Below are positions 18,860 through 26,776 of a stretch of DNA of 64,000 nt, piece after piece (the first letter of the stretch is position 1; each line of letters starts with the position of its first letter). The stretch is from Methylotuvimicrobium alcaliphilum 20Z (GTDB lineage: Bacteria > Pseudomonadota > Gammaproteobacteria > Methylococcales > Methylomonadaceae): positions 868,001 through 932,000 of the forward strand of contig NC_016112.1 of the NCBI RefSeq assembly GCF_000968535.2, read 5' to 3'. The notes below the pieces were generated by a model. The model had not been told where the DNA came from, made no database searches, and was given only the letters and a program-made list of their open reading frames with translations. A program made the translations under genes and the position numbers.

Positions 18860-18997
18860 CGATCATGAGGCAGTCGCCATCCCTCCTTCCTTGGCGCTTG
18901 CAGATTTTTGCTCCTCGGCAATTACCGAGGGGCAAAAATCGATCTAACATCCTAGCGCCTTATCAGGCGGAGCTAAAATTTGAAGTTTGAAAGGTAT
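18860..18997. repeat. MITE family 1, one-ended fragment
   Basis: Only the GAAAGGTATA end is present (18997). Next to it is a hairpin AGATTTTTGCTCCTCGG / CCGAGGGGCAAAAATC at about 18903-18940. It lies directly before the stop of the secreted-protein gene. Confidence 0.55.
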
Positions 18998-19012
18998 ATG
19001 TGCATTCGCGCC

Positions 19013-20164
19013 TTAATTCCAGAATCTAGTAATCGGCAGGTTATTATCAATGTCTTGCGATGAAGGCTCAATCAGTACGTCATAACCTAGGGCGCAAGTT
19101 CCCGGTAATGGGTTGGCCGTTAAATTACGCTGGACGGTCAGTGTCGGTGCCTCTCCGATGCCGTGAATCGAGTTATTGTTGAAACGGGATGTCGTGCTCG
19201 GTATCCAAAGATTAGCCGTTCCCGGTTGAGGAGGGAATGCGTTGCCTCGGCAGATCTCGGCCACGGCCAGTTGAATAATTAGGTTTTTGGCGCACGATTC
19301 CGGCTTGAACTGAATGCGTCCCAGGCGAAAGGGAATAAGGCCTTCCAAGCCAGGAGCAATTCGGGTTCTGATATGGTTAAAACCGATGACATTGTTATTG
19401 GCATCCGTTTTTTCGCTTTGTCTGGCCGAGAGGCTGTTGCTTTGAATGAGTTGCGGTAGATTGGCTAGGCTGCCAATGGTCAAGACGCTGTCCAGAGAGA
19501 CGTTTGCGGCGGTGTCAACTCGGGTCACGCGAGGGTTTTGCGTCGGAAATAAGACGCTATGCCCCATGACGCGGGTGTTGCCGGTTCCGCCTTGGCAACT
19601 ATCGTGAACCCCAATGCCGCCATAGAAGTTTTCGCCTTCGCTAATAGTGGACTCGGTCAGTAAGTCAAAGGATGAGCTCAGATCGGGCGTTGTGTTTCCT
19701 CCGTCATCTCCGTTTGGCGGCGGCGTGCTCCCTCCATTGTCGCCGTTTGCTATAGGGCTGTTGGTTTTTACGGTCAAGAGCGAAGTCTCTGTGTGATCAG
19801 TTTCATTTTGGCAATGGTATTCGAGCGCGAAGAGGGAAAAGTCGTCGTCGAATTTTCTAATGCTTACCGTATAACCGCCGCCACCGCCCGGAATGGCAAT
19901 CATCGGGCTAAAGCCGCTTGCGGGGGTGCTTGTTTCGTTCGAAAGTCCGTCTTTTTCTATGTGCAGGACCAAGGTCGGGCCTGATGTCGCGCGTAGCCGC
20001 GCCTCCATGCGGGTGGAGTTGTTTGCGCAGGTGACGGTATAGACGTTCTCTATTCCGGCTGGGCTTTCAAGGTTGCCGGTAAGGTCATGAGCCCATGTCG
20101 TATTACCGACTAAGTAGGCGGTCAAAACAGCGGTTTTGACAAAAAAAACAGATTTTGCATGCAT
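19013..20164 (-). CDS. Secreted two-domain protein, mature N-terminus predicted to be His
   Basis: A 383-residue exported protein. The signal peptide ends NTTWA just before HDLTGNLES, so after cleavage His would be residue 1. The first ~120 mature residues (YTVTCANNS...YHCQNETDH) form a beta-rich domain seen in other methanotroph secreted proteins. A Gly/Pro/Asn linker (residues ~140-160) leads to a second domain homologous to the next gene upstream, with VHDSCQGG, SVLFPTQNP, SARQSEKTDANNNVIGF and GTANLWIPSTTSRFNN. The function is unknown. An exposed N-terminal His and an H-x-x-C pair would suit copper binding, which is an inference. Confidence 0.65.
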   Translation of the reverse strand: MHAKSVFFVKTAVLTAYLVGNTTWAHDLTGNLESPAGIENVYTVTCANNSTRMEARLRATSGPTLVLHIEKDGLSNETSTPASGFSPMIAIPGGGGGYTVSIRKFDDDFSLFALEYHCQNETDHTETSLLTVKTNSPIANGDNGGSTPPPNGDDGGNTTPDLSSSFDLLTESTISEGENFYGGIGVHDSCQGGTGNTRVMGHSVLFPTQNPRVTRVDTAANVSLDSVLTIGSLANLPQLIQSNSLSARQSEKTDANNNVIGFNHIRTRIAPGLEGLIPFRLGRIQFKPESCAKNLIIQLAVAEICRGNAFPPQPGTANLWIPSTTSRFNNNSIHGIGEAPTLTVQRNLTANPLPGTCALGYDVLIEPSSQDIDNNLPITRFWN

Positions 20165-20472
20165 GATAATTAATACCTCTGTTTGTTTGATGAATAAATG
20201 AGTAAGGGTTGGGGTGAAAAATTCGTTATTTTAGTGCTTGTGAGAATGGTTCGGTAGTGCCGCGCAGATTTTTTACCGAGCAGAAAGTAAGGCTTTTGAG
20301 TTTCCGTAAAATAGGAAAGTTATTTACGACCAAATCCTAAAGTGTGATTCTCGATGAAATGTCTGGGGCTTTTGAGAAAAAGGTAAGCCACAAGCACCCG
20401 AAGGATGTTTGTGGCTTTGCGCTATTCTGCAGCCGGGTAGCTAAGCGTAGGGTTGGCTTAGGATTTTAATGG
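20165..20472. other. Intergenic region between the two secreted-protein paralogues
   Basis: 308 bp without a gene or family repeat. The last ~60 bp before the downstream gene (minus strand) should hold its promoter and ribosome site. A short hairpin-capable stretch (GCCACAAGCACCCGAAGGAT with TTGTGGC, about 20389-20417) lies after the stop of the upstream paralogue and may be a weak terminator. Confidence 0.4.
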
Positions 20473-21219
20473 TTATCGGCCCCATCTTCTTTGGATAGGC
20501 AAATTGGCATCGACGTCTTGATCGGACGGCCACATCACCACGGTTTCGCCTTCCGCGCAATTGGGGTTGTTGATCGTTAATGTCGCCGGCGCGCCGCTAC
20601 GAAGACCGGACGTGGCGCCGTTCATTTCAGTAGTGAATTTAGAGGTGGTATTCGGTATCCATGTGTTTGCCGTGCCTTCGACGGGAGGAAATCTGTTTCT
20701 GCAAATATCGGCAATCGCGATTTTTATTTGCAGTCTTTGAATGCAGGCCGGCCCGACTATGCCCGTAGTGTCTTCTTTAAAGCTAATGCCGCCAGTGCGA
20801 AACGGCACTAAGCCATGTAAATTATGGTCGAGTCTGCCTCTGAATCCTTCGAAACCGATGACATTACCCTGGGCGTCGGTTTTTTCGCTTTGGCGTCTGA
20901 AAATGTTGTTATCCTGAATCAGCTGCGGCCATCCGGCCAAGGTCGATCTGTTCGTAATATCTTCCAGACTAATATCGACTGGTGCGTTATCAACGGTGAA
21001 ATAGGGGGTGACTGTAGGAAATACCACGCTTTGTGCGGTGACAGGTAAAGGTCTTCCGTTGAGTGCGCAGGTGTGGCCGATGACAATATTGTTATAGGTA
21101 GTTCCCGTGCCGTTGATCTGGTTTTGAATTCCGGTGTGAGCGTAGGCGTTTGAGCCCAATCCGCAAAGCGCTAAGCTCAGCCCGGCAAAGAGGGTTTTTT
21201 TTATGGTGATGTTTGTCAT
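20473..21219 (-). CDS. Secreted single-domain paralogue, mature N-terminus predicted to be His
   Basis: A 248-residue exported protein. The signal peptide ends SNAYA just before HTGIQNQ, a strong cleavage site leaving His at position 1. It aligns with the second domain of the neighbouring 383-residue protein: GHTCALNG, SVVFPTVTP, RQSEKTDAQGNVIGF, GLVPFRTG, IADICRN and GTANTWIPNTTSKF are shared. The arrangement H-x-C followed by V-x-FP recalls YcnI/DUF1775 copper proteins, but I cannot assign it there with confidence. The two genes lie in tandem on the same strand, 308 bp apart, and arose by duplication. Confidence 0.65.
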   Translation of the reverse strand: MTNITIKKTLFAGLSLALCGLGSNAYAHTGIQNQINGTGTTYNNIVIGHTCALNGRPLPVTAQSVVFPTVTPYFTVDNAPVDISLEDITNRSTLAGWPQLIQDNNIFRRQSEKTDAQGNVIGFEGFRGRLDHNLHGLVPFRTGGISFKEDTTGIVGPACIQRLQIKIAIADICRNRFPPVEGTANTWIPNTTSKFTTEMNGATSGLRSGAPATLTINNPNCAEGETVVMWPSDQDVDANLPIQRRWGR

Positions 21220-21445
21220 TACTTTCCTCTAGTTAATTAATTGGCAGTTGTTATTTTCATTTCAGCTTTCTCGGCGAGAAAGATGAGGTTGAGTTAGAGT
21301 GTTTACAATAAGCATGCCAAAAATAAATAATGATTTAATATCCTACTGATAGGCTCAGTTTTTATTGAGGAGGTGCATGCTTTTTAATTAAACTATGTTA
21401 TATAACATAAAAATAAAACGCATTTATCGGGCATTAGGCTATCAA

Positions 21446-21599
21446 CCTAGCTTCGGCAGTCAGTTTACGAAGATCGCGAAAGTAATCATGGGGCTACATA
21501 AGTCTTTGAATCATACATTAGGCAGGTAGCTTGAAAAGTACAATTGATTGAATATTTTTGTGATTTTCGTGTGTGTTCGTGCAAAAAATGCTTTTTATA
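21446..21599. repeat. Family 5 repeat, standalone copy
   Basis: About 154 bp, starting CCTAGCTTCGGCAGT and ending AAAAAATGCTTTTTATA, with GTAATCATGGGGCTACATAA and TGTGATTTTCGTGTG inside. It matches the copy at 26408-26572 over its whole length at roughly four bases in five. Confidence 0.75.
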
Positions 21600-21663
21600 G
21601 GATCAAGTTAATTCGGTTGTAACCGAACGACGCCGGCTCGTGCCAAGTCTCCATGTTGAACGT

Positions 21664-21870
21664 TATACCCATCGTGGATCAAAATTCGGCGCCAGGGTGA
21701 TCGTCAAAGGACGCTGTGAACCCAGCACCTAAATTATCCAAGACAATTAACCATGGCCAATGGGCTATGGAATTTAGGTGCTGGGTAAATACGTCCATGT
21801 AGGCAAAGCCTTTACCGATCACCCCGGCGCCTCTTTAAGCATCGCCGAAATTTGAAGTGCGAAAGGTATA
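21664..21870. repeat. MITE family 1, complete copy with nested palindrome
   Basis: The best full-length example (207 bp). One end is TATACCCATCGTGGATCAAA, the other TTTGAAGTGCGAAAGGTATA; the outer ~27 bp are imperfect inverted repeats. The nested palindrome CCCAGCACCTAAATT...AATTTAGGTGCTGGG sits in the GTGAATAC core. Confidence 0.9.
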
Positions 21871-22558
21871 AACGATTATTGTTAATTAGAGATAAAGCAA
21901 GAAAATCATGCTGTTAGTTTTCATGGTGAGTTGATGTTGGGCTAGATTGACGAATATTTGCGATTATCTGTTAGGTTTATCCGATATCCTTTGAATCGGT
22001 CGGAGGAAGGTGGCAGGTTTTAGGAGGGAGTTGTTCGGTTGATTTGGATTTTGTTGTCTTGGAGTATCGGTAATGTCGCGTGGCGCTTAAGGTTCTCGCT
22101 AGCTTACATTGTTTTTCGGTGCTGCCCGGAGAAGGGCGTGAGTAATTAAACTGTGTTATTTAACTCATGTAGTGTGTGATATCCCGCATTTTTTAAAGAT
22201 TGCTCGTGCTGCGAAGATGAGGACGTCGGCAGAAGGGCAGATTTTTGCCCCTGCAAAATCCGCATTCACGCCATCCATGGCGTTCGGACTGCCGGTATTC
22301 GGTGTGCGGTGATGAAGAGAGATATCTTCAAAATAATGATGGCGGCTAATCAAGCTGATTTCAGTGTAGGCTTTAAATATGCAAACAAATGACAAATGCG
22401 GAGGTAAAATGGTCCTGTTATTGCATGCTTTCATTGTTTGGTATTGACTCAAAAATAGACTACATCCATACACAAATTTTAAAATTTGAAATGCGATGGC
22501 TATAGTTCAGCATAAAAACACAAAACTGAAAAATTGTTCCCACAACTAACGAATAAAA

Positions 22559-23062
22559 ATGTCCCGTATAAAATTGATAGCATTGGTAGCCGGTTTTGCT
22601 TCGCTGATTTTTTTTAATCCCGCTAATGCCGACTTAACTGGCCAACCGGCTCCGCAATGTCAATTGGCGACAATGCAAGGCAATCCGGCAGTTTCCTGGC
22701 AAGAGCTTGAAGGAAAAGTGGTATATCTCGATTTTTGGGCTTCCTGGTGTGTTCCATGCCGGCAATCGTTTCCTTTTATGTCGAAAATGCAGCGCGAACT
22801 CAAGGCTCAAGGCCTTGAGGTGATTGCTGTCAATCTCGACGAGAATTTGCAAGATGCCGAGGATTTTTTGGCGCGAAATCCTGCGCAATTTTCAGTCGTC
22901 GTCGACGTTAATCAGCAGTGTGCTCAACAGTATGCTGTCAAAGCTATGCCGTCTTCTTATCTAATCGACCGGAACGGTATCGTTAGAAAAGTGCATCTTG
23001 GATTTCGCTCCGGTGAGGCTTTAGAGTTTAGAAAGGCGGTCGAACAGGTTTTGATGGAATAA
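22559..23062 (+). CDS. TlpA-family thiol:disulfide oxidoreductase
   Basis: A 167-residue exported thioredoxin-fold protein. A signal peptide (ALVAGFASLIFFNPANA) precedes the domain; the redox motif WCVPC is near residue 65 in DFWASWCVPC, and the cis-Pro lies in KAMPSSYLIDRNG. Periplasmic TlpA/ResA proteins reduce disulfides, often during haem or copper-centre assembly. It opens a cluster with DUF4266, DUF3570 and ApbE genes that recurs as a set in other bacteria, so it probably reduces a cysteine of that set; the Cys-rich tail of the DUF4266 protein is an obvious candidate. A MITE lies between it and the next gene. Confidence 0.88.
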   Translation: MSRIKLIALVAGFASLIFFNPANADLTGQPAPQCQLATMQGNPAVSWQELEGKVVYLDFWASWCVPCRQSFPFMSKMQRELKAQGLEVIAVNLDENLQDAEDFLARNPAQFSVVVDVNQQCAQQYAVKAMPSSYLIDRNGIVRKVHLGFRSGEALEFRKAVEQVLME

Positions 23063-23080
23063 GCGCTTAGGATTGGAGCA

Positions 23081-23293
23081 TATATCCTCTGTAGATCAAG
23101 ATTTGGCACCGGGTCTTCAGCAAAGGCTTCGCCAGCATGGAGCTGGCATAGAGCCTACAGGGATGTATTTACCCAGCACCTAAATTCCCTAGCCCATTGG
23201 CTATGATTAATTGTCTTAGATAATTTAGGTGCTGGGTTCACGGCGTCCTTTGACGAACACCCCAGCGCCGAATTTTGATCTGCGATGGGTATA
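23081..23293. repeat. MITE family 1 with nested palindrome, inside the TlpA cluster
   Basis: One end is CTCTGTAGATCAAGATTTGG, the other TGATCTGCGATGGGTATA; here both ends are of the GATC type. It carries the nested palindrome (CCAGCACCTAAATT arms) and the GCCAGCATGGAGCTGGC module. It ends 25 bp before the DUF4266 ATG, so it separates tlpA from the rest of the cluster. Confidence 0.85.
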
Positions 23294-23317
23294 AGTAAAT
23301 AACAAGAACACTAAATC

Positions 23318-23542
23318 ATGAACGTATTGACTAAATTAATACCTTGGTATTTTTTCATATGGGGTTTCGCATTGCAGGGCTGTGCGGCGGTCGAGCCGTG
23401 GGAGCGAGGCACTCTGGCCAAGCCGCAAATGGCATTGGATCGCCATCCGTTGCTAAACGATTTGCGTGGACACAATTACGGTAGCCGCGAAGCGGCAGGA
23501 GCGGGTAGTTCTGCAACTGGAGGCGGTTGTGGCTGTTATTGA
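23318..23542 (+). CDS. DUF4266 small lipoprotein with Gly-Cys tail
   Basis: A 74-residue lipoprotein: the signal ends in a lipobox at LQGC (about residue 22). The mature part has the DUF4266 signature VEPWERGTLAKPQMALD and a C-terminus GGGCGCY with two cysteines in a glycine run. The role is unknown; the gene is nearly always next to a DUF3570 barrel gene. Here the next gene starts 14 bp before this one ends, so translation is coupled. The terminal cysteines could bind metal or be the target of the adjacent TlpA protein (inference). Confidence 0.8.
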   Translation: MNVLTKLIPWYFFIWGFALQGCAAVEPWERGTLAKPQMALDRHPLLNDLRGHNYGSREAAGAGSSATGGGCGCY

Positions 23543-26219
23543 CGAATCCAAATCTGTCAAGGACGATGGCAAGCCGGCGCGAACCAGTTTACAAGCATTG
23601 ACGGCCGCGGCATTGATTTTGCCTGGACTGGCTCCGGCGGCGGCGCAAGACAATGAGTTTACTTTTCAATACGGCCGTTATGAAGAGAGTCGACGCGATT
23701 TGGGTGAAGTGACCAATTTAGATGGTGAAGTTGTTCTCAATAGAAGCCAATTCAAACCAATAACTGTCGATAGTCTGCAAACGACCGCGAATGTCAGATT
23801 GGCCGACCGTATCAAATTCGCTTTCAAGTATGTGCAAGACACCTGGTCCGGCGCCACGCCGGTGAGTACCGCACCGGCAACTCGTCAAGGCAATGTCGCA
23901 TTTGGTTCCGGTGCGACGATGGCGGGGGCTTCGCCGTTTTTAAATACGGGTGGCTCGGCTGCGGGTAGAGTCTTTTTTGACTCGCAGTTAAGACCGATTC
24001 GCACGAAGCTGGATATGAATTCATTTCAAGTGCGTAGTCTCGGAGTCGATGAAAGAAATGTTCATACGATGTCGGTTGCCTCTCCGGAAGTTCGCAAGGA
24101 AGGCAGTTTCAACCTGACTTATGAATGGGATGAGGCTACAGTCAGCGCAGGCGGAGGATTGTCCATCGAAAACGATTATGAGTCGCGCTTTGCCAATTTG
24201 GGCATGACGCTCGATTTCAATCAAAAAACGACTACGGTCAGCGGAGGCTTGAGCTATGCGAACAGCTCGACGTCGGCTCTGCTTAACCATGACGCGCAAA
24301 ATTATATCAATACCAGCGCGTATGATGGCGCGTTGCCTGGGTTACAGCCCCGATACGCAAAGCTCGAAGCCGTTCCATTCGGTCAAAATGTGCTGCGCGG
24401 TAAACGCGAGGATTGGACGGTCAATTTAGGCTTGACGCAAATTGTAACCAAAAGCGCGTTGGCTAAATTCGGTGCTAGCTACACCCGCAGTACCGGTTAT
24501 TTGAGCAACCCTTATAAAGCCGTCACGGCGATTTTTATCGACTCTAATGTTTCGGGACAATGCGATTTCGGCTTGGATTGCCCCGCCGATGTACGATATG
24601 TGGGTCAATCGAAGGCCTTTTTGGAGCAGCGGCCGGAATTGCGCAATCAATGGAGTTTCGATACAGGCTGGGTGCAATATATCAATCCGCTCGATGCCGC
24701 GTTGCATTTCGATTACCGGTTTTATTTCGACGATTGGGGTATCAATGCGCATACCTTCGATGCCGATTGGGTGCAGCCGTTGGGCTTGGGCTGGTCGGTC
24801 ACGCCTCGGGTGCGTTACTATTCCCAAAGCGAAGCCGATTTCTATACGCCTTTCTTGATAGCCGGTCCGTCTGATGACCCTGGCAACGCAAGGGATTCCA
24901 GCGATAACAGCAAGCTGCCGACACAAACCTTTTCCAGCGATCACAGGCTTTCCGGCTTTGGCGCGCTGAGTGGCGGTGTGACGGTCAGTAAGCAATTTAC
25001 TAAGGGTGTCAGACTCGATGCTTCCGTGGAATATTACATGCATCGCGGCGATTGGAAAATCGGCGGTGGAGGCGAGCCGGCTTATGCCGATTTTAACTTT
25101 CTCGTTGCAAATGCCGAACTCAATGTTAATTTTTCCGATTTGGGACGCAGTTTGACCGATGATCATAGTCATCATCACCATAATATGACCGAGCACGAAC
25201 CGCTCATGCCGGCCGGCTTGATGTGTACCGGGGGGCACATGCTTAATGAGGAAGGCGACTTCATGGTGGGGTATGTGTATCAGTATTTTCGGGAAACCGG
25301 AAATATGCTGAATCGAGCCGGTAAAGCTAGCGATACGTCAATGGTCGCCAACGGTTATCGAACGGTGCCGACCTTTCATGACATGCATATGCATATGATC
25401 GATCTGATGTATGCGCCGACCGATTGGTTTAATATCATGGTGATGCCGATGTTTATGGATATGGGTATGAATCAACGGCCATTGACCGGTATCAATCCGC
25501 CGGTTAACGTAGGAGCCGACCACTTGCATGGCGGACATGAGACCGGGGGGATTGGCGATACCTTGATGTTCGGCATGTTTAAGCTGTTTAAGCATCGCGG
25601 TCACCATGTGAATTTAGGGATTGGATTTAGCGCGCCGACGGGCGATACCGACATGAAGCTCAATCGTCAACATACGCAAGACGGCGGTTTTATTCATTAC
25701 CAAATGCAACTCGGTAGCGGGACCTGGGATTTTTTACCGAGTCTGACTTATCTCGGCCAGTACGACAAGTTATCGTGGGGCGCGCAAGCAAGCGGAACTG
25801 TCCGTATGCAGAATCAAAACTCATCCGGATATGCGCTGGGTAATATGTTTCAAGCTACCGCTTGGGGTAGCTATAGTATTTTCAATTGGCTGTCCGGTTC
25901 CGTGCGTGGTGTTTATACGACCGAAGGGTCGATCAGCGGTCGATTCAATCCGATAGCGGGTAATTGCTCGGTAAACTATTCTAATGCTTCCGAGCCTTGC
26001 GATAACGTCAATCCGACAGGGTCCACATTGGATGACCCGCGAAACTATGGCGGCCGATTTTGGGATGTCGGTTTCGGTTTGAATGTCGTAGTGCCGGGCG
26101 GTGAGTTTTCCGGTAATCATTTAAGCGTCGAATGGCTGCAGCCTGTCCATGAAGATGTCAACGGCTTCCAATTAGAGCGTAAGGGCTCTCTGTTTGCATC
26201 GTGGAGTTATATGTTTTAA
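23529..26219 (+). CDS. DUF3570 outer-membrane protein fused to a second beta-barrel
   Basis: About 896 residues from the GTG at 23529, chosen because GGAGG lies 5 bp upstream and translation is coupled to the DUF4266 gene. A signal-like segment ends LAPAAA before QDNEF. Residues ~40-540 are a DUF3570 beta-barrel (alternating strands, LADRIKFAFKYVQDTW). A His-rich linker (HSHHHHNMTEHE, near 545) leads to a second domain with Met/His-rich strands (FHDMHMHMIDLMYAP, MVMPMFMDMGM) that resembles the transporter/MetA-type barrels, ending in aromatic Phe as barrels do (LFASWSYMF). DUF3570 proteins are normally ~400-450 residues, so this is a double-barrel fusion. The Met/His content suggests copper or another soft metal. 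Confidence 0.8.
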   Translation: MAVIDESKSVKDDGKPARTSLQALTAAALILPGLAPAAAQDNEFTFQYGRYEESRRDLGEVTNLDGEVVLNRSQFKPITVDSLQTTANVRLADRIKFAFKYVQDTWSGATPVSTAPATRQGNVAFGSGATMAGASPFLNTGGSAAGRVFFDSQLRPIRTKLDMNSFQVRSLGVDERNVHTMSVASPEVRKEGSFNLTYEWDEATVSAGGGLSIENDYESRFANLGMTLDFNQKTTTVSGGLSYANSSTSALLNHDAQNYINTSAYDGALPGLQPRYAKLEAVPFGQNVLRGKREDWTVNLGLTQIVTKSALAKFGASYTRSTGYLSNPYKAVTAIFIDSNVSGQCDFGLDCPADVRYVGQSKAFLEQRPELRNQWSFDTGWVQYINPLDAALHFDYRFYFDDWGINAHTFDADWVQPLGLGWSVTPRVRYYSQSEADFYTPFLIAGPSDDPGNARDSSDNSKLPTQTFSSDHRLSGFGALSGGVTVSKQFTKGVRLDASVEYYMHRGDWKIGGGGEPAYADFNFLVANAELNVNFSDLGRSLTDDHSHHHHNMTEHEPLMPAGLMCTGGHMLNEEGDFMVGYVYQYFRETGNMLNRAGKASDTSMVANGYRTVPTFHDMHMHMIDLMYAPTDWFNIMVMPMFMDMGMNQRPLTGINPPVNVGADHLHGGHETGGIGDTLMFGMFKLFKHRGHHVNLGIGFSAPTGDTDMKLNRQHTQDGGFIHYQMQLGSGTWDFLPSLTYLGQYDKLSWGAQASGTVRMQNQNSSGYALGNMFQATAWGSYSIFNWLSGSVRGVYTTEGSISGRFNPIAGNCSVNYSNASEPCDNVNPTGSTLDDPRNYGGRFWDVGFGLNVVVPGGEFSGNHLSVEWLQPVHEDVNGFQLERKGSLFASWSYMF

Positions 26220-26290
26220 TTCTACCCTCGTAGATCAAAATTCGGCATCGGGGTGGGTAATTATTCAGACCCCCTGTATTTAAAAAAGCG

Positions 26291-26607
26291 CCGTAGGATG
26301 GGTAGCAAGCGGAAACCCATCGCTTTGTTTGAGCGCAGGTTCGCTCGTGATAGCGTAGCCACTAACCCCCTCGCTTTGTTGCAATGGCTCTCGTTACGCT
26401 CCATGATCCTAAATTCGGCAGTTAGGCCACTAAAATCACGAAATATACAAAAGTAATCATAAGATTACATAAATCTTTTGAATCAACCATTGGGTGAGTG
26501 GCTTCGAGAGTATAACTAATTGAATATTTTCGTGATTTTCGTGTGTTTCGTGGACAAAATGCTTTTTATACGATGATGGGTTTCGCTCCGCTCTACTCAT
26601 CCTACAT
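26291..26607. repeat. REP-type palindrome (family 4), interrupted copy
   Basis: The left arm is CCGTAGGATGGGTAGCAAGC GGAAACCCATC (split at the space), the right arm GATGGGTTTCGCTCCGCTC with TACTCATCCTAC. An uninterrupted copy is at 60818-60967. This one is broken by the family 5 element. Confidence 0.85.
26408..26572. repeat. Family 5 repeat inserted in the REP-type element
   Basis: 165 bp from CCTAAATTCGGCAGT to GCTTTTTATACG, flanked by ATGAT on both sides (26403-26407 and 26573-26577). The intact REP copy has a single ATGAT at this point, so the flanks look like a 5 bp target duplication. Internal arms AAAATCACGAAA and TTTCGTGATTTT are perfect inverted repeats. Confidence 0.8.
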
Positions 26608-26776
26608 TCGTTAAAAATTAATGAACGGTAGTATTTCGGTTTTGGGTGTTGCGACATCAAGTTTTTGCCTCATACCCCGATACCTCTTCAGGCAAGGCCG
26701 AAAATTTTTAAAGTGTGAAAGGTATGATTCCAATCAAGCCCTGTCTCTATTTTTTACGCCTCACTGAAACTTCGAT

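Larger units (their letters stand above)
21220..22558. other. Large repeat-rich intergenic region
   Basis: 1.3 kb without a supported gene, between divergent promoters (secreted paralogue to the left, tlpA to the right). It holds a family 5 repeat (21446-21599), a full family 1 MITE (21664-21870) and a fragment of the AAAAATCTGCCC hairpin module near 22225-22290 (GGGCAGATTTTTGCCCCTGC). The remaining sequence shows nothing recognisable. Confidence 0.6.
26221..26727. repeat. MITE family 1 copy split by a REP-type repeat
   Basis: The left piece TCGTAGATCAAAATTCGGCA (26230s) and the right piece AAAGTGTGAAAGGTAT (about 26710-26726) are the two ends of family 1. Between them lie a REP-type element and, inside that, a family 5 repeat. 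The region from the barrel gene to apbE has no other content. Confidence 0.6.

Noticed and set aside
18630-18947. Open frames of about 80-105 codons on both strands around 18.5-19.0 kb
   Set aside because: They are made from family 2 repeat sequence; the same frames appear in other copies of the repeat.
22165-22473. 102-codon frame on the minus strand before tlpA
   Set aside because: It includes a repeat-derived hairpin module and has no ribosome site or family resemblance.
23480-23530. Flavinylation motif in the DUF4266 tail (GAGSSAT)
   Set aside because: It resembles the ApbE target pattern, but the acidic or Ser first residue is missing, and I could not check whether the Thr is kept in the family.
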